A DNA stretch of 60,408 bases. Source: Alkalinema sp. FACHB-956. Lineage in GTDB: Bacteria; Cyanobacteriota; Cyanobacteriia; Leptolyngbyales; Leptolyngbyaceae. Positions 18,133 through 28,173 of the stretch are shown piece by piece (positions within the stretch are counted from its first letter, which is position 1; every line of letters begins with the position of its first letter). The notes beneath the pieces were generated by a model. The model saw only the letters and a list, made by a program, of their open reading frames with translations. It was not told where the DNA came from and did no database searches. The translations under genes were made by a program, and so were the position numbers. The DNA lies in assembly GCF_014697025.1 (NCBI RefSeq), contig NZ_JACJRC010000031.1, forward strand, positions 1-60,408. The letters are read 5' to 3'.

Positions 18133-20769
18133 CTAGCTAAGTCCTACCGTGAGTTGTTGTTTCGCCTCCTCCAGCGCCGCCTGGAGTTTGCTCGCATCTC
18201 GCCCTCCCGCCTGGGCAAAATTGGGACGACCACCGCCACCACCGCCACAGATTTTGGCGATCGCGCCCACAACTTTCCCCGCTTGCAGTCCTTTGTCGAC
18301 AACACCCTTGGCAAAGGTGGCAACAAAATTAACCTTCCCTTCTTCAGGACTGGATCCGAGAACGACAGCACCCTCGCCTAGCTTTTGTAACAGGGTTTCC
18401 GCTGCGCTCTTGAGCGAGTCGGCATCGGCTCCTGGTAATTCTGCCACGAGCACCTTGAAGGATCCGATCGCCTCTGCTTCTGCTAGCAGTTGATCGGATT
18501 TGGCCACGGCTAACTGAGCCTTGGTTGCGGCCAATTGTTTTTGGGTGTCCTTCAGTTCCGTTTGTAGGCTGGTGATGCGATCGCTGATTTCCTCCGGTTT
18601 GACCTTAAAGCGATCGCTGAGATCCTTCACCACCGCTTCCCGAACGTTGAGGTAATCCAACACCGCTGGCCCTGCCACTGCTTCAATCCGACGGATCCCC
18701 GCAGCGACCCCCGTTTCCGAAATAATTTTGAACACGCCAATTTCCGCCGTGTTGTTCACGTGGGTACCGCCGCACAGTTCCATGGAGACGCCAGGAAAAT
18801 CGATGACCCGCACCACATCGGCATATTTTTCGCCGAACATAGCAGTAGCCCCCTTAGCCTTAGCCTCGGTAAGGGACATTTCTGCAATTACGGATCCGTG
18901 GGCTTCGGCAATCCAGAGATTGACCTGTTCCTCTACTTGTTGCACCTGCTCTGGGGTAAGGGCTTTGGCATAGTTGAAGTCGAACCGCAGCCGATCGAAG
19001 GAGACTAAGGATCCGGCTTGACCGATATTTTCATCCACCAATTTTTTCAGGGCGGACTGCAAGAGGTGCGTGGCGGAGTGGTTGGCTTGGGCGCGGCGAC
19101 GGCAGGCCAGATCAATCTGCGCAGTGACCGTGGATCCGGTTTGAAGGCTGCCCCGTTCCACCTTGCCATAGTGGACAAAGAACCCGGATTCCTTCTGCAC
19201 ATCTTCGATCCGTACCAGGGTGTCTCCGGTAGAGAAGTAGCCCCGATCGCCGATTTGTCCCCCAGATTCTGCATAAAAGGGTGTTTTATCCACGATCACT
19301 TGGACTGCTGTTCCCGCGATCGCTGTCTCTACCGGTTCACCGTTAACTAGCAACAATTCGACCTTGGCGGCATGACTGGTTTGTTGATGGCCCAGAAAAT
19401 CCGTGGGATGAATTTGCTCTGCCAACGTGTCTAGGGAGCCTTGGACGGTGAGGTCGATCGACTTATGGGCAGCCTTAGCTCGTTCCCGCTGTTTTTCCAT
19501 TTCAGCATTGAAGCCCGCCATATCCACGGTCAAGCCCTTTTCTTCAGCGATCTCTTGGGTCAATTCCACCGGGAAGCCGTAGGTGTCATAGAGAACGAAG
19601 GCATCTGTGCCAGGAATGGTGTCCTTGACCCGATCGAGGATTTCCTCTAGTAACTTCTCACCGCGATCGAGGGTTTCCCGGAAGCGTTGTTCTTCCAGTT
19701 GCAAATTAGATTGAATAAATTCTTCCCGTTCCCGTACGTTAGGATATTGGACTTCCGATAGCTGAATGGCTGTTTCAGCGACCTTAATTGTGAAATTTTC
19801 CTGAATCCCCAGCAATCGTCCGTGGCGTACCACCCGACGGATCAACCGTCGCAAAATATAGCCTCGACCTTCGTTGGAGGCAGTGATTCCATCAGCAATC
19901 ATGTGTACCACTGCACGGACATGATCTCCAATGACCTTAAGGGAAACTTTAGTTTCTTCCGTTGCAGTGTGATAATCAATGCCAGCCAGGGCAGCGGCGG
20001 TTTCGATGATCGGGAAAATTAGGTCGGTTTCGTAGTTGTTGGGCTTTTTCTGGAGAATTTGAGCCATCCGCTCCAAGCCCATGCCGGTGTCAATATTCTG
20101 GTTTTGTAGGGGCGTTAGGGTACCTTCGGCATCCCGGTTGTACTGCATGAAGACCAGGTTGTAGAACTCGATAAACCGCGAGTCATCTTCCAGGTCAATG
20201 GCATCGTCGCCTAACTCCGGCTTGAAGTCGTAGTACAGTTCTGAACAGGGACCGCAGGGGCCAGTGGGGCCGGATACCCAAAAGTTGTCATCTGCGCCCA
20301 TACGCTGAATCCGGTGGGCGGGAATGCCAATGTCATCGCGCCAGAGGGCAAAGGCTTCGTCATCCTCTTCAAAGACGCTGACCACGACCCGATCGGGCGG
20401 AATTTGAAAGACTTGGGTGGTCAGTTCCCAAGCGTAGGCGATCGCTTGTTTTTTGAAGTAATCGCCAAAGCTGAAGTTGCCCAACATTTCAAAGAATGTA
20501 TGGTGGCGAGCCGTGCGACCCACATTCTCAATATCATTGGTGCGAATACATTTCTGGGAGGTGGTTGCCCGAGGAAACTCTGGCTGGCGCTGGCCTAGAA
20601 AAATGGGCTTAAACGGTAACATCCCCGCGATCGTCAGCAGTACGGTGGGATCTTCGGGTACGAGGGAGGCACTCGCCATGGGCTTATGTCCCTTGCTTTC
20701 AAAGAAGGCCAGAAACTGTTGACGAATTTGTGCGCCGCTCAAAGGAGTCGGGGTTTGCGGGGTTGCCAT
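18133..20769 (-). CDS. alaS: Alanyl-tRNA synthetase
   Basis: An 878-residue enzyme of normal length. The class II catalytic domain shows [20 protein letters not shown] and [12 protein letters not shown]. The editing domain has [14 protein letters not shown] (HxxxH) and [15 protein letters not shown] (cysteine and histidine), which remove serine or glycine mischarged on tRNA-Ala. The C-Ala domain near the end includes a glycine run and RPNFAQAGG. Start ATG 20769 ([20 protein letters not shown]) fits the family. Cytoplasmic housekeeping gene, probably its own transcription unit. Confidence 0.98.
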   Translation of the reverse strand: MATPQTPTPLSGAQIRQQFLAFFESKGHKPMASASLVPEDPTVLLTIAGMLPFKPIFLGQRQPEFPRATTSQKCIRTNDIENVGRTARHHTFFEMLGNFSFGDYFKKQAIAYAWELTTQVFQIPPDRVVVSVFEEDDEAFALWRDDIGIPAHRIQRMGADDNFWVSGPTGPCGPCSELYYDFKPELGDDAIDLEDDSRFIEFYNLVFMQYNRDAEGTLTPLQNQNIDTGMGLERMAQILQKKPNNYETDLIFPIIETAAALAGIDYHTATEETKVSLKVIGDHVRAVVHMIADGITASNEGRGYILRRLIRRVVRHGRLLGIQENFTIKVAETAIQLSEVQYPNVREREEFIQSNLQLEEQRFRETLDRGEKLLEEILDRVKDTIPGTDAFVLYDTYGFPVELTQEIAEEKGLTVDMAGFNAEMEKQRERAKAAHKSIDLTVQGSLDTLAEQIHPTDFLGHQQTSHAAKVELLLVNGEPVETAIAGTAVQVIVDKTPFYAESGGQIGDRGYFSTGDTLVRIEDVQKESGFFVHYGKVERGSLQTGSTVTAQIDLACRRRAQANHSATHLLQSALKKLVDENIGQAGSLVSFDRLRFDFNYAKALTPEQVQQVEEQVNLWIAEAHGSVIAEMSLTEAKAKGATAMFGEKYADVVRVIDFPGVSMELCGGTHVNNTAEIGVFKIISETGVAAGIRRIEAVAGPAVLDYLNVREAVVKDLSDRFKVKPEEISDRITSLQTELKDTQKQLAATKAQLAVAKSDQLLAEAEAIGSFKVLVAELPGADADSLKSAAETLLQKLGEGAVVLGSSPEEGKVNFVATFAKGVVDKGLQAGKVVGAIAKICGGGGGGRPNFAQAGGRDASKLQAALEEAKQQLTVGLS

Positions 20770-21071
20770 GGCAGGTTTATCGAGTTTGTCAAAATTCCAC
20801 AGAATACTATCTTAATTCTGCCGTGGAATTCTCACAAAGACAGGATTCTACATGGGGAAATCCGGCATGGTTGTCGATCGTACCTATCCCCTTGGGCTGA
20901 AGTTAATTAACTGGGGCTTAACTGGAGCCTGACTGGAGCCTGACTAGGGCAGGTCGATCGGGCTAGCGCTGGATCGTCAACCCTGCCTCCTCGCAAATCC
21001 CAGGGACAAACGAGGTTGACAAAATGGGCATGACAAAATGGGCATGACAAAACGAGGGAGACAGAACAGGG
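20770..21071. other. Intergenic region between kaiC and alaS
   Basis: No gene and no clear terminator for kaiC. Contains short duplications around 20930-20945 and 21003-21058. Confidence 0.5.
21003..21058. repeat. Tandem repeat, 14 bp, just downstream of kaiC
   Basis: TGACAAAATGGGCA at 21017-21030 and 21031-21044, followed by a diverged TGACAAAACGAGGG (21045-21058) and preceded by GGACAAACGAGGT. The array ends 13 bases from the kaiC stop. Confidence 0.85.
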
Positions 21072-22628
21072 TTACAAGCTGTCATCCAACTTTAAGCCCT
21101 TGGCAATTCGTCCCAGTTCTGCCTTTTCGTCGATCGCAATGCGGCTGGGGGAACCGCTGATAATACGCTCGAAATTGCGGAAGGAATCCTTGATTTCTGG
21201 CCCTTGGGCACTGATGGTGTACTCCCGGATGCCCTTGTCGTGCCAGGAGCCCCGCATCTTGAAGACGTTGAGCGCTCGCGACATCTCACCCCGAATTTCC
21301 ACATACTGCAACATGATGATCGTGTCGGTGATGGTGGAAATGTGGGAATCCGTAATCGAGTGGGAACCCATGAACTGGTCGGTGGTGTTGGTGAAGAAGC
21401 CGGTAATTTCTTCCTGCTTGGCAAAGCCTGTCACCCCAATCACAAACTGCCGGAAGGCATTATTGCTCACGCCCCGCGCCAAGGCGGAGAGGGAATCGAT
21501 CGCAATGCGAGTGGGCTTGAATTCCGCAATTTCCGACTTAATGATTTGCAGGTGGTCTTCTAAGCCTGCCGATTCTGGGTAGGCACAGATAATTTTGAGC
21601 AGCCCCTGTTGTTCCAGGTCTTCAAAGTCAATGCCCCAGGAATAGGCATTGCGGGACAGTTGGGCGCGGGATTCTTCGTAGGCAAATAAAATAGCCCGTT
21701 CCCCTTGCATACAGCCTTCCTGGAGGAACTTGCTGACCAAGAGGGTTTTTCCGGTACCTGTGGCCCCCGTTGCCAGGATGATCGAGTCCTTGAAAAAGCC
21801 CCCGCCGCACATTTCGTCCAAGGTTTTGACCCCGGAGGAGACGCGGGCATTGGACGATCGCTGGGTAAGCCGCATTGCGCCCAAGGGAAAGATGTTGATG
21901 CCCTGGTCGGTAATGGTGAAGGGGTACTCGCCCTTCATATGGGTGGTGCCGCGCAATTTGAGGATTTCCATGGTGCGCCGTCGGCGCTCACCCTCTAGGA
22001 CGTTGCGCACAATTACAACGTTGTCGGACACAAATTCCTCAACGCCAAACCGGGCCACGGGGCCGTACTCTTCGGTACGCTCGGTGGTAATCACGGTGGT
22101 TACCCCAATCTGCTTCAGCCGAGAGACAAGGCGCAGAATTTCGCGGCGTACCACGGAGGCGGAGTCGTACTGCTGGAACAGTGCCGTCACGGAATCGATC
22201 GACACCCGTTTGGCTTTGTACTTGCGAATGGCGTACTGAATTCGTTCAATCAAGGCGGAAAAATCGAAATTTCCCACCACTTCCTGCCCTTCAGGGTCGG
22301 GCGAGGCATCCAGAATGAACAATTTACCTTCATCAATCAGTCTTTGGAGATCCCATCCAAAGCTCACCGCGTTTTTGATGATGTCCGCTGTTGATTCTTC
22401 AAAGGTGACAAAAATGCCTGCTTCGTCGAATTGGGTGATGCCATTGTAAAGAAATTGAACGGCAAAAAGGGTTTTTCCGGTTCCTGACGTGCCGCTTACC
22501 AAGCTGGTGCGACCGACTGGAAACCCGCCATGACTAATATCATCGAAGCCCTCAATCATGGTGCGAATTTTTTGCACCCCGACTAGTTCCGAGCGACTCC
22601 GTAGTTCAGATTGCTTGTTGGCATCCAT
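21072..22628 (-). CDS. kaiC: Circadian clock protein KaiC
   Basis: A 518-residue, double-RecA-domain clock ATPase of standard length. The N-terminal CI domain has Walker A GTSGTGKT at 46-53 and the catalytic pair in VTFEES. The C-terminal CII domain has GATGTGKT near 288-295. The phosphorylation pair is intact in SITDSHISTITD: counting from the C-terminus places it at Ser431 and Thr432, the same numbers as in Synechococcus elongatus, so the phosphorylation cycle should work. The C-terminal tail that KaiA binds (after NFERIISGSP) is present. It follows kaiB by 115 bases in the same direction and is probably cotranscribed with it. Confidence 0.98.
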   Translation of the reverse strand: MDANKQSELRSRSELVGVQKIRTMIEGFDDISHGGFPVGRTSLVSGTSGTGKTLFAVQFLYNGITQFDEAGIFVTFEESTADIIKNAVSFGWDLQRLIDEGKLFILDASPDPEGQEVVGNFDFSALIERIQYAIRKYKAKRVSIDSVTALFQQYDSASVVRREILRLVSRLKQIGVTTVITTERTEEYGPVARFGVEEFVSDNVVIVRNVLEGERRRRTMEILKLRGTTHMKGEYPFTITDQGINIFPLGAMRLTQRSSNARVSSGVKTLDEMCGGGFFKDSIILATGATGTGKTLLVSKFLQEGCMQGERAILFAYEESRAQLSRNAYSWGIDFEDLEQQGLLKIICAYPESAGLEDHLQIIKSEIAEFKPTRIAIDSLSALARGVSNNAFRQFVIGVTGFAKQEEITGFFTNTTDQFMGSHSITDSHISTITDTIIMLQYVEIRGEMSRALNVFKMRGSWHDKGIREYTISAQGPEIKDSFRNFERIISGSPSRIAIDEKAELGRIAKGLKLDDSL

Positions 22629-22743
22629 AGAAATTTATCAAACGCCGGAGTAAACTCCCGCAAAGTCTTGATCAAAGGTTTGTAACACTTCTCATGTTTT
22701 TATCACAAAAAATGCAAACTCATGGACGATTCCCCGGTTTTCC

Positions 22744-23088
22744 CTAAGGTTCTGGGGTGGGAGGCTGATCCTGCCATGCGTCATTTTTTTCATCCTGGAG
22801 CTCACTGTACAGCAGGTCAAGGCCAATCAGAACGCGTTCCCGATCGGACAGGTCACCAATGATTTTTCGCACCGGAGGCGGCAATAATTTAGCCAGGGTG
22901 GGGGTGGCTAGAATTTTATCTTCTTCGGCCAATTGGGGGTTCTTGAGAACATCAATGACCTTAAGGGCGTAGACACCTTGAAATTCTTCTTCCAGGATGT
23001 TATTGAGCGTTTTGAGCGCCCGAATGGAGTTCGGTGTATTCCCAGCTACATAAAGCTTGAGAACGTAGGTTTTTCGAGTTGCTTGCAT
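22744..23088 (-). CDS. kaiB: Circadian clock protein KaiB
   Basis: A 114-residue protein from ATG 23088 ([20 protein letters not shown]), matching the family start; an in-frame ATG at 23115 is less likely. KaiB binds phosphorylated KaiC at dusk after switching to a thioredoxin-like fold and captures KaiA. Conserved blocks are [20 protein letters not shown] and [20 protein letters not shown]. The C-terminal tail is acidic and slightly longer than the S. elongatus protein. A 447-base gap to kaiA suggests that kaiBC has its own promoter, as in the model species. Confidence 0.97.
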   Translation of the reverse strand: MQATRKTYVLKLYVAGNTPNSIRALKTLNNILEEEFQGVYALKVIDVLKNPQLAEEDKILATPTLAKLLPPPVRKIIGDLSDRERVLIGLDLLYSELQDEKNDAWQDQPPTPEP

Positions 23089-23535
23089 AGGACTTACCAC
23101 TAGGACATACCACAATGGAGCACAGCATGGAGCACAGCGCAGACGTCGGTTGGAATGACTAGAAAAACGCTGCGGAGACTGTCAGTAACCGAGTTGATTA
23201 CCAAGGAGCTATCCCTTGCACGGTAGATCACTCGGGGGGATCACGGATAACAGCCGGTGCATGAAATAGAATGAGTGGTGGGTGACTGACTCCAAACAAA
23301 TGACTCAGAACAACCGTTATGCTATCGGCTGATTTACCAGATCGCGCTGATTCACAGATAATTTACAGAATCGATCGTAACGAATGAGGCCCTTGGGTGC
23401 AAAGGAATGGTTGCAAACCATCGTCTGACGGCAATCTCTGCACTGCAATAGGCACGAAAAATATGCACAGAGTTGCAACAAGAGCTTCCCCAGCCTCAGG
23501 TGCCAGATTCACAGGTGCCATTCTCAGACAAAATC
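23089..23535. promoter_or_regulatory. kaiA-kaiB intergenic region, expected kaiBC promoter
   Basis: A 447-base gap in a same-strand cluster. No canonical -35/-10 pair was found by eye. Small direct repeats occur near kaiB (GGAGCACAGC at about 23116 and 23128) and near kaiA (CAGGTGCCA, about 23495-23520). The promoter assignment is inferred from cluster organisation. Confidence 0.35.
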
Positions 23536-24468
23536 CTAGGAATCCGCTGATTCTCGCGGGATAGAACGACGGTACATTTCGCAGAGATGGGCCAGGGTAT
23601 CAATCAGCGTTAAGCGGTAGTCTAAAACGACGTCCTCATTTCTCCCTTCTAATTTTAACTGCTTCGCAAATTCGTCCATAATCTCCATATGGATTTCTAC
23701 CACCTTTGAGACTGGGATATCTGCGAGGAAGGCGATATCCACATAGGCATCAATCTTTTGATTGAGGGTTGCGCCATCTGCAAAGTAGCCCACGATGATC
23801 TCTCGATAACTTTTCTTCAACTCTTGTAAGAAGTCATGTTGTTCATTGGCGGGGAGATTGCGTAAGAAGTTGCGAGGACTCCGCTTGTAGTACACCCCCA
23901 AGTAGCCCAACCGTTCCTTGAGCTTGTCAGTCAGTCGCCGCTGTTGCAGCATTAAAAAGTTTTGAGTGGTGAGATCTGTGGTGAGGTCGAGATCGGCAGT
24001 GGGCGTTGTCGGCAAACGGCAGGAAGGAGAGAGGGTCAGGAATTCCGCGATCGCACGATTAATTTCATCGCTCAGATAGTCCAAATGGGTTTCCGAGAGA
24101 CGAATCTCAGCGGTGTGATAGAGAAACGTCAGATTTGCATCACTGGGATCGAGGGATTGTGCCTCTGGAATTGACTCGTCCGTATCACTGTGGGGTTCCA
24201 GGATCACAGTCGGTAGCAGCGTGCCATGGTCATGGAGCCAACTGATGAGATTGGCCAAGGAAGGGCCCGTGTGCAGCACTAAACAATCAATTTGTTGCCG
24301 ATCTGCTTCAATGGCATAGAAGAACTCGGACTGGGATTTGGGCGTTATTAAGATATATCGATCTGGATCCAGCAGTTTTTTAGCGGTAGCCAAAATCGCT
24401 GGAGATGCGCCAAAAATACAAATGAGTAAGGTTGGCGAACTGGAAGATGTAGAAGAAAAGGAAATCAC
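23536..24468 (-). CDS. kaiA: Circadian clock protein KaiA
   Basis: A 310-residue, full-length KaiA. The N-terminal part (about 1-145) is the pseudo-receiver domain; the C-terminal part (about 185-305) is the helical dimer domain that stimulates KaiC autophosphorylation. Characteristic C-terminal blocks are YFADGATLNQKIDAYVDIAF, EIHMEIMDEFAKQLKLEGRN and DYRLTLIDTLAHLCEMYRRS. The N-terminus is serine rich before LLICIFGASPAILATAKKLL. It is the first gene of the cluster and diverges from a hybrid histidine kinase across 685 bases. A 15-bp duplication lies just upstream of the start. Confidence 0.96.
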   Translation of the reverse strand: MISFSSTSSSSPTLLICIFGASPAILATAKKLLDPDRYILITPKSQSEFFYAIEADRQQIDCLVLHTGPSLANLISWLHDHGTLLPTVILEPHSDTDESIPEAQSLDPSDANLTFLYHTAEIRLSETHLDYLSDEINRAIAEFLTLSPSCRLPTTPTADLDLTTDLTTQNFLMLQQRRLTDKLKERLGYLGVYYKRSPRNFLRNLPANEQHDFLQELKKSYREIIVGYFADGATLNQKIDAYVDIAFLADIPVSKVVEIHMEIMDEFAKQLKLEGRNEDVVLDYRLTLIDTLAHLCEMYRRSIPRESADS

Positions 24469-24494
24469 AGTGGGAATTAAAAAAGATATTTAAA

Positions 24495-24524
24495 TTGGCG
24501 GAGTCAGTATTGGCGGAGTCAGCG
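24495..24524. repeat. Tandem repeat, 15 bp x 2, upstream of kaiA
   Basis: TTGGCGGAGTCAG at 24495-24507 and 24510-24522, period 15, about 27-55 bases before the kaiA start codon, inside the expected mRNA leader. Confidence 0.85.
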
Positions 24525-24683
24525 CGGCGGAATTCCCTGGAATCCCCACAGAACTTCACAACCTCTCTGATGGGGGCGGAGTTCTGGCCGCTGGGGGCAA
24601 GATCGAGGGAGAACGAAAAACTTGTAGGAATGAATGAAACTTTAATTGACTTAAGCTTTTCTTAAGATTGAAAGCGTGAATTC

Positions 24684-24712
24684 ATTATAACGGGACAACC
24701 CTTTTCGTTGAA
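24684..24712 (-). promoter_or_regulatory. Candidate kaiA promoter
   Basis: A consensus -10 TATAAT on the minus strand (24684-24689) with a weak -35 TTCAAC (24707-24712) and a 17-base spacer, 215 bases upstream of kaiA. The -35 match is poor, so this is tentative. Confidence 0.25.
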
Positions 24713-24937
24713 TCCAGAGTCATAATTGGGGCATGGCCTTGAATTGTATCGCAGGGCCGCAACGGTCGTGGGTCTCCTGGGATTCATTGCTTTCTAGCAT
24801 AAATAGAGTCAGTCGAGAGTGTCCTGGAATTCACCGTGTCTTCGATCGAGTTGAATTAAGTGAAATAAATAGTGATTTCTGAGATCGGTTGACTTATCTG
24901 AGTCTCTTTGACGAAGGGACTTCGCTTGTAGGCTAAT

Positions 24938-25081
24938 GTTGCATTTTGCACCCTTTGCATTTTGCACCCTTTGTATTCTGAACCTTTTGCATTCTGTACC
25001 CTTTGCATTCTGTACCCTTTGTATTCTGTACCCTTTGCATTCTGTACCCTTTGCATTCTGTACCCTTTGCATTTTGCCCCT
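24938..25081. repeat. Tandem repeat, 16 bp x 9
   Basis: Nine consecutive units of consensus TTTGCATTCTGTACCC with one to five differences in some copies. The array ends 72 bases before the start codon of the hybrid histidine kinase. It is not a CRISPR: there are no unique spacers. Confidence 0.97.
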
Positions 25082-25153
25082 CGGATCATCCTTAAATCTT
25101 CAATTGCTTGAACTTGCTCGAACTTGCCCGAATGACACCTGTGCTAGAGTTAT

Positions 25154-28075
25154 ATGCTCAACGAAGCGCCGCCGCCACAATTTGGGAGATCCCCTGCAAC
25201 GGGGATTTCCTGTTCCGCAACGCTATCCCTGAGGTCGGCGCTCCTGCAATGTCACCAACGGCGCAGCGATCAAATTGTAATTGTCGATGCCCAGTCTCAA
25301 GTGATTGGGACGCTGTTTCTCCATCAGTTATTGCCAAAGTTACTCGATCGTAGCCTTGAACTAGAGCAATCCTTGGAGGATGTGAAGTCCTTGTGGAGCC
25401 TAGCTGAAGCCCCGGTCACTCAACCCTTGGCGCTAGATCAGATGCCATTTCTCCTTGAGTTGCTGAATTACTTGCCCTTGCCAGTTCTTCTGTGTAGTCA
25501 ACATTCGAGCCAATGGCATTCTAATTTTCAATGGCGAAAATTAGTTGAAGATCTTGAAGAACCTATGGCGTTACTGCAGTGGGTAAGTCGTTTCTTGCAG
25601 GGGGAGAAGATGGTCTCCAGCCCGCCCCTCTTGGACGATCCCACCCTGGGAGGAGACACTTGGGATCACCGGGGATCAGTGCCGCCGGTTCCGCCGGGCG
25701 CGCAGACGGGGATGAGAGCCATACCGAGCGCACTCTACCGTTGTAGCTGCAAGACGGGGCAGGAGGTTGTCTTGCAATTTACCCCGGTTCCCTTGAGTAC
25801 AGCCCTGCTAGCGGTTACAGCCAATCCACGAGGAGCCACAGGTGTGTGGCGCGCCGATCGCCCCCCAGCAGAGGGAGATCGGCCCGTAGCGCCTGAAATA
25901 TTGCTGGATCCCACCTTGATGGCTTCCCAAATTGCGACCCTGGAACGCCAAACTGAAGGGCGGGGGACGGGATTGAGCGAAAGTTGGGACTTGATTTGGG
26001 TGCAAGATGTCACAGAACAACACCAACTGGCGCGGGAATTAGCAGCAAAAAATGCTGATTTAATCCAATTGAATCGACTGAAGGATGACTTTTTGGCCTG
26101 CATGAGCCATGAGTTACGCACACCCCTTACGGCGGTTTTAGGCCTATCCAGCCTGATGAAAGAGGAGTCAATCGGTGCGCTGAACGATCGGCAACGCCGT
26201 TACATTCAACTGATTCATCGCAGTGGTAAACACTTGATGCATCTGGTCAATGACATTCTCGATCTGACGCGCATGGAAGCGGGACAGGTGGAATTAACTT
26301 GTCAAACGATTCGGATCGCTGAGATTTGTCAAATTGCTTTTGACCAAGCACAACAGATGCGCTGGCCTCCAGTGGACGAATCGCCACCCCAGGGGAGTCA
26401 GGCCACTCCCATTCTCCTCGATCCTTCACAGGTTTCGGAACTCGCCCTGGAAGTGGAACCGGGTCTGGAAACGGTGGTCGCCGATCCCAATCGGCTGAAA
26501 CAGATGTTGGTGCACCTATTGTCCAATGCCCTCAAGTTCACAGAACCGGAGGGCAAGGTGGGGATTAAGGTGGCCAACTGGGAAGGCTGGATTGCCTTTA
26601 CCGTCTGGGATACCGGCATTGGGATTCCTGCCGACAAACAGCATTTGATCTTTCAGAAATTTCAACAGTTAGAAAGCCCCTTGACGCGGCAGTTTGAAGG
26701 AACGGGGTTGGGGCTGGTTCTGACCCAACGGCTCGCTCGGCTCCATGGGGGGGATGTCACGTTTATCTCTCGGGAAAATAAGGGCAGTCAGTTTACCCTG
26801 CTACTGCCACCCACTCCACCGGTATTTACGTCTGTGGTGGCGATCGACGATCCCCCCGATCGGGGCGTGCGTGCAAGCAATCGGCTCGTTCTGGTGGTGG
26901 AAGTCAGTTTGCGAAACCTGGAGGATGTCAGTGACCAATTGATGGCATTGGACTATCGCGTCATTGTGGCACGATCGGGCACCGAAGCCCTAGAAAAAGC
27001 GCGCCAGCTCCAACCCTACGCGATTTTGCTCAATCCTTTTTTGCCGATGCTATCGGGATGGGATGTGTTGACCCTGCTCAAATCCGATCCCAAAACCTGT
27101 CAAATCCCGGTGGTGGTTATGGCAACCCAAGCAGCACAGCACCAAGCTTACTGCAACCAAGCGGATGGTTTTTTAGGGATTCCCATTCGCCATCGCTTAC
27201 TGGCCCATACGTTAGAACAGTTAACGCAAACTCCCGTAGAGTTATCCACCCCAACCTCAAACGCATCTCCCTCAATCCTTTGCCTATCCCCGGAGGCCGA
27301 TGGGGCTGGGATCGAATGGAGTCATCTGCTTCACAGCCATAACTATCGGGTGATTGAAGCAACGGATTTAGAACAGGCAGAATTGCTGGCGCGGGTCTGG
27401 CAACCGAAGGGGGTGTTACTCAGTGGTGAGGTTTCGGATCCGCTTACCTATCTCAATCAACTGCGCTTGCAAACCTGCTTAGCTTCATTACCGATCGTGG
27501 TTTTGGATATGGCTGTTGCTCAGGCAGCCATTCAACTCAAAGAGCTGACCATCTTTCCTTGTTTAATGAACCAAACGCGGTTGCCCCTAACTCCTGAAGT
27601 GGCCCGATCTCTGTTACAAGTGATTGAAGTTGCGGTCAACTCTGGCACCAGACAACCCTTTTTATTGGCTGTAGATGGCGCGATTTTTAGCCATCGGGTG
27701 GGCCACGAGACCAAGTTACTGGCCCAGGGCTTGGATTGGCTGAATGCCTTAATGCAGTACATTCATACCGCAGGGCTGAGGGGGGCGATCGTCCCGGAGA
27801 GTTCAGTCTTGTTGCGCAAGCTGCAAACCCAAACCGTGAATCAGTTGCTGGTGTATTGGCACGAAGGCATTTCAGCGGAAACCATTAAGCTAGGCCTGCA
27901 ACAGGTCAATCAGATCAACCCCCATTTGCCCATTTTGCTGGTTGATTACCACACGAAATCTGGACGGCGACGGGGATCCTTTTCAGCAATGCCTAATGTA
28001 CAAGTAACCTCACCCAATTTACCGATGGAAAGCTTACTAGATCAGGTGCGGCAGCAATTGGGGTTGCCATCCTGA
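25154..28075 (+). CDS. Hybrid histidine kinase with degenerate receiver domains, divergent from kaiA
   Basis: A 973-residue cytoplasmic protein. Residues about 25-70 (QCHQRRSDQIVIVDAQSQVI, GTLFLHQLLPKLL) resemble half a CBS module. A PAS-like region follows (about 100-290). The HisKA domain has the H-box FLACMSHELRTPL with phosphoacceptor His319, and the ATPase domain shows LLSNALKFTEPEG, DTGIGIP and GTGLGL, so the kinase looks active. After it come receiver-like segments (about 576-690, 700-805 and 820-970). In the first the acidic pair is altered (LVVEVS), the phospho-aspartate is Asn627 (AILLNPFLPMLSG) and the usual KP lysine is replaced (GIPI). It is thus a pseudo-receiver, an architecture like CikA. 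Being next to kaiABC suggests, but does not prove, a clock input or output role. Confidence 0.88.
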   Translation: MLNEAPPPQFGRSPATGISCSATLSLRSALLQCHQRRSDQIVIVDAQSQVIGTLFLHQLLPKLLDRSLELEQSLEDVKSLWSLAEAPVTQPLALDQMPFLLELLNYLPLPVLLCSQHSSQWHSNFQWRKLVEDLEEPMALLQWVSRFLQGEKMVSSPPLLDDPTLGGDTWDHRGSVPPVPPGAQTGMRAIPSALYRCSCKTGQEVVLQFTPVPLSTALLAVTANPRGATGVWRADRPPAEGDRPVAPEILLDPTLMASQIATLERQTEGRGTGLSESWDLIWVQDVTEQHQLARELAAKNADLIQLNRLKDDFLACMSHELRTPLTAVLGLSSLMKEESIGALNDRQRRYIQLIHRSGKHLMHLVNDILDLTRMEAGQVELTCQTIRIAEICQIAFDQAQQMRWPPVDESPPQGSQATPILLDPSQVSELALEVEPGLETVVADPNRLKQMLVHLLSNALKFTEPEGKVGIKVANWEGWIAFTVWDTGIGIPADKQHLIFQKFQQLESPLTRQFEGTGLGLVLTQRLARLHGGDVTFISRENKGSQFTLLLPPTPPVFTSVVAIDDPPDRGVRASNRLVLVVEVSLRNLEDVSDQLMALDYRVIVARSGTEALEKARQLQPYAILLNPFLPMLSGWDVLTLLKSDPKTCQIPVVVMATQAAQHQAYCNQADGFLGIPIRHRLLAHTLEQLTQTPVELSTPTSNASPSILCLSPEADGAGIEWSHLLHSHNYRVIEATDLEQAELLARVWQPKGVLLSGEVSDPLTYLNQLRLQTCLASLPIVVLDMAVAQAAIQLKELTIFPCLMNQTRLPLTPEVARSLLQVIEVAVNSGTRQPFLLAVDGAIFSHRVGHETKLLAQGLDWLNALMQYIHTAGLRGAIVPESSVLLRKLQTQTVNQLLVYWHEGISAETIKLGLQQVNQINPHLPILLVDYHTKSGRRRGSFSAMPNVQVTSPNLPMESLLDQVRQQLGLPS

Positions 28076-28114
28076 CGGATGAGAGTTGAGGGATTGCGGC
28101 TAGACAAGACAAGG

Positions 28115-28150
28115 TTCGACAACCTGACCGAATTCGACAACCTGACCTAA
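28115..28150. repeat. Tandem repeat, 18 bp x 2
   Basis: TTCGACAACCTGACC at 28115-28129 and 28133-28147, in the convergent gap between the hybrid kinase and the beta-propeller gene. Confidence 0.85.
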
Positions 28151-28173
28151 GAGGATTTCTGAACGAAGATGGC

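Larger units (their letters stand above)
24469..25153. other. Divergent region between kaiA and the hybrid histidine kinase
   Basis: No gene. Contains a 15-bp duplication (24495-24524), a perfect TATAAT on the minus strand at 24684-24689 and a nine-unit 16-bp repeat (24938-25081). Small open frames over the repeat only translate it. Confidence 0.6.

Noticed and set aside
21730-22239. Long open frame antisense to kaiC (169 codons), and a 160-codon one at 21100-21582
   Set aside because: Both lie opposite conserved kaiC sequence, have low-complexity composition and no ribosome-binding site.
24938-25081. CRISPR array
   Set aside because: Units are directly adjacent with no unique spacers, and the unit is only 16 bp; it is a plain tandem repeat.
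24809-25089. Minus-strand frames with QNAKG-type repeats and a plus-strand frame at 24936
   Set aside because: They only translate the 16-bp array.
25108-25353. 81-codon frame overlapping the start of the hybrid kinase, possibly a frameshifted N-terminus
   Set aside because: The kinase frame has its own ATG and a CBS-like segment; nothing in the other frame resembles a domain.
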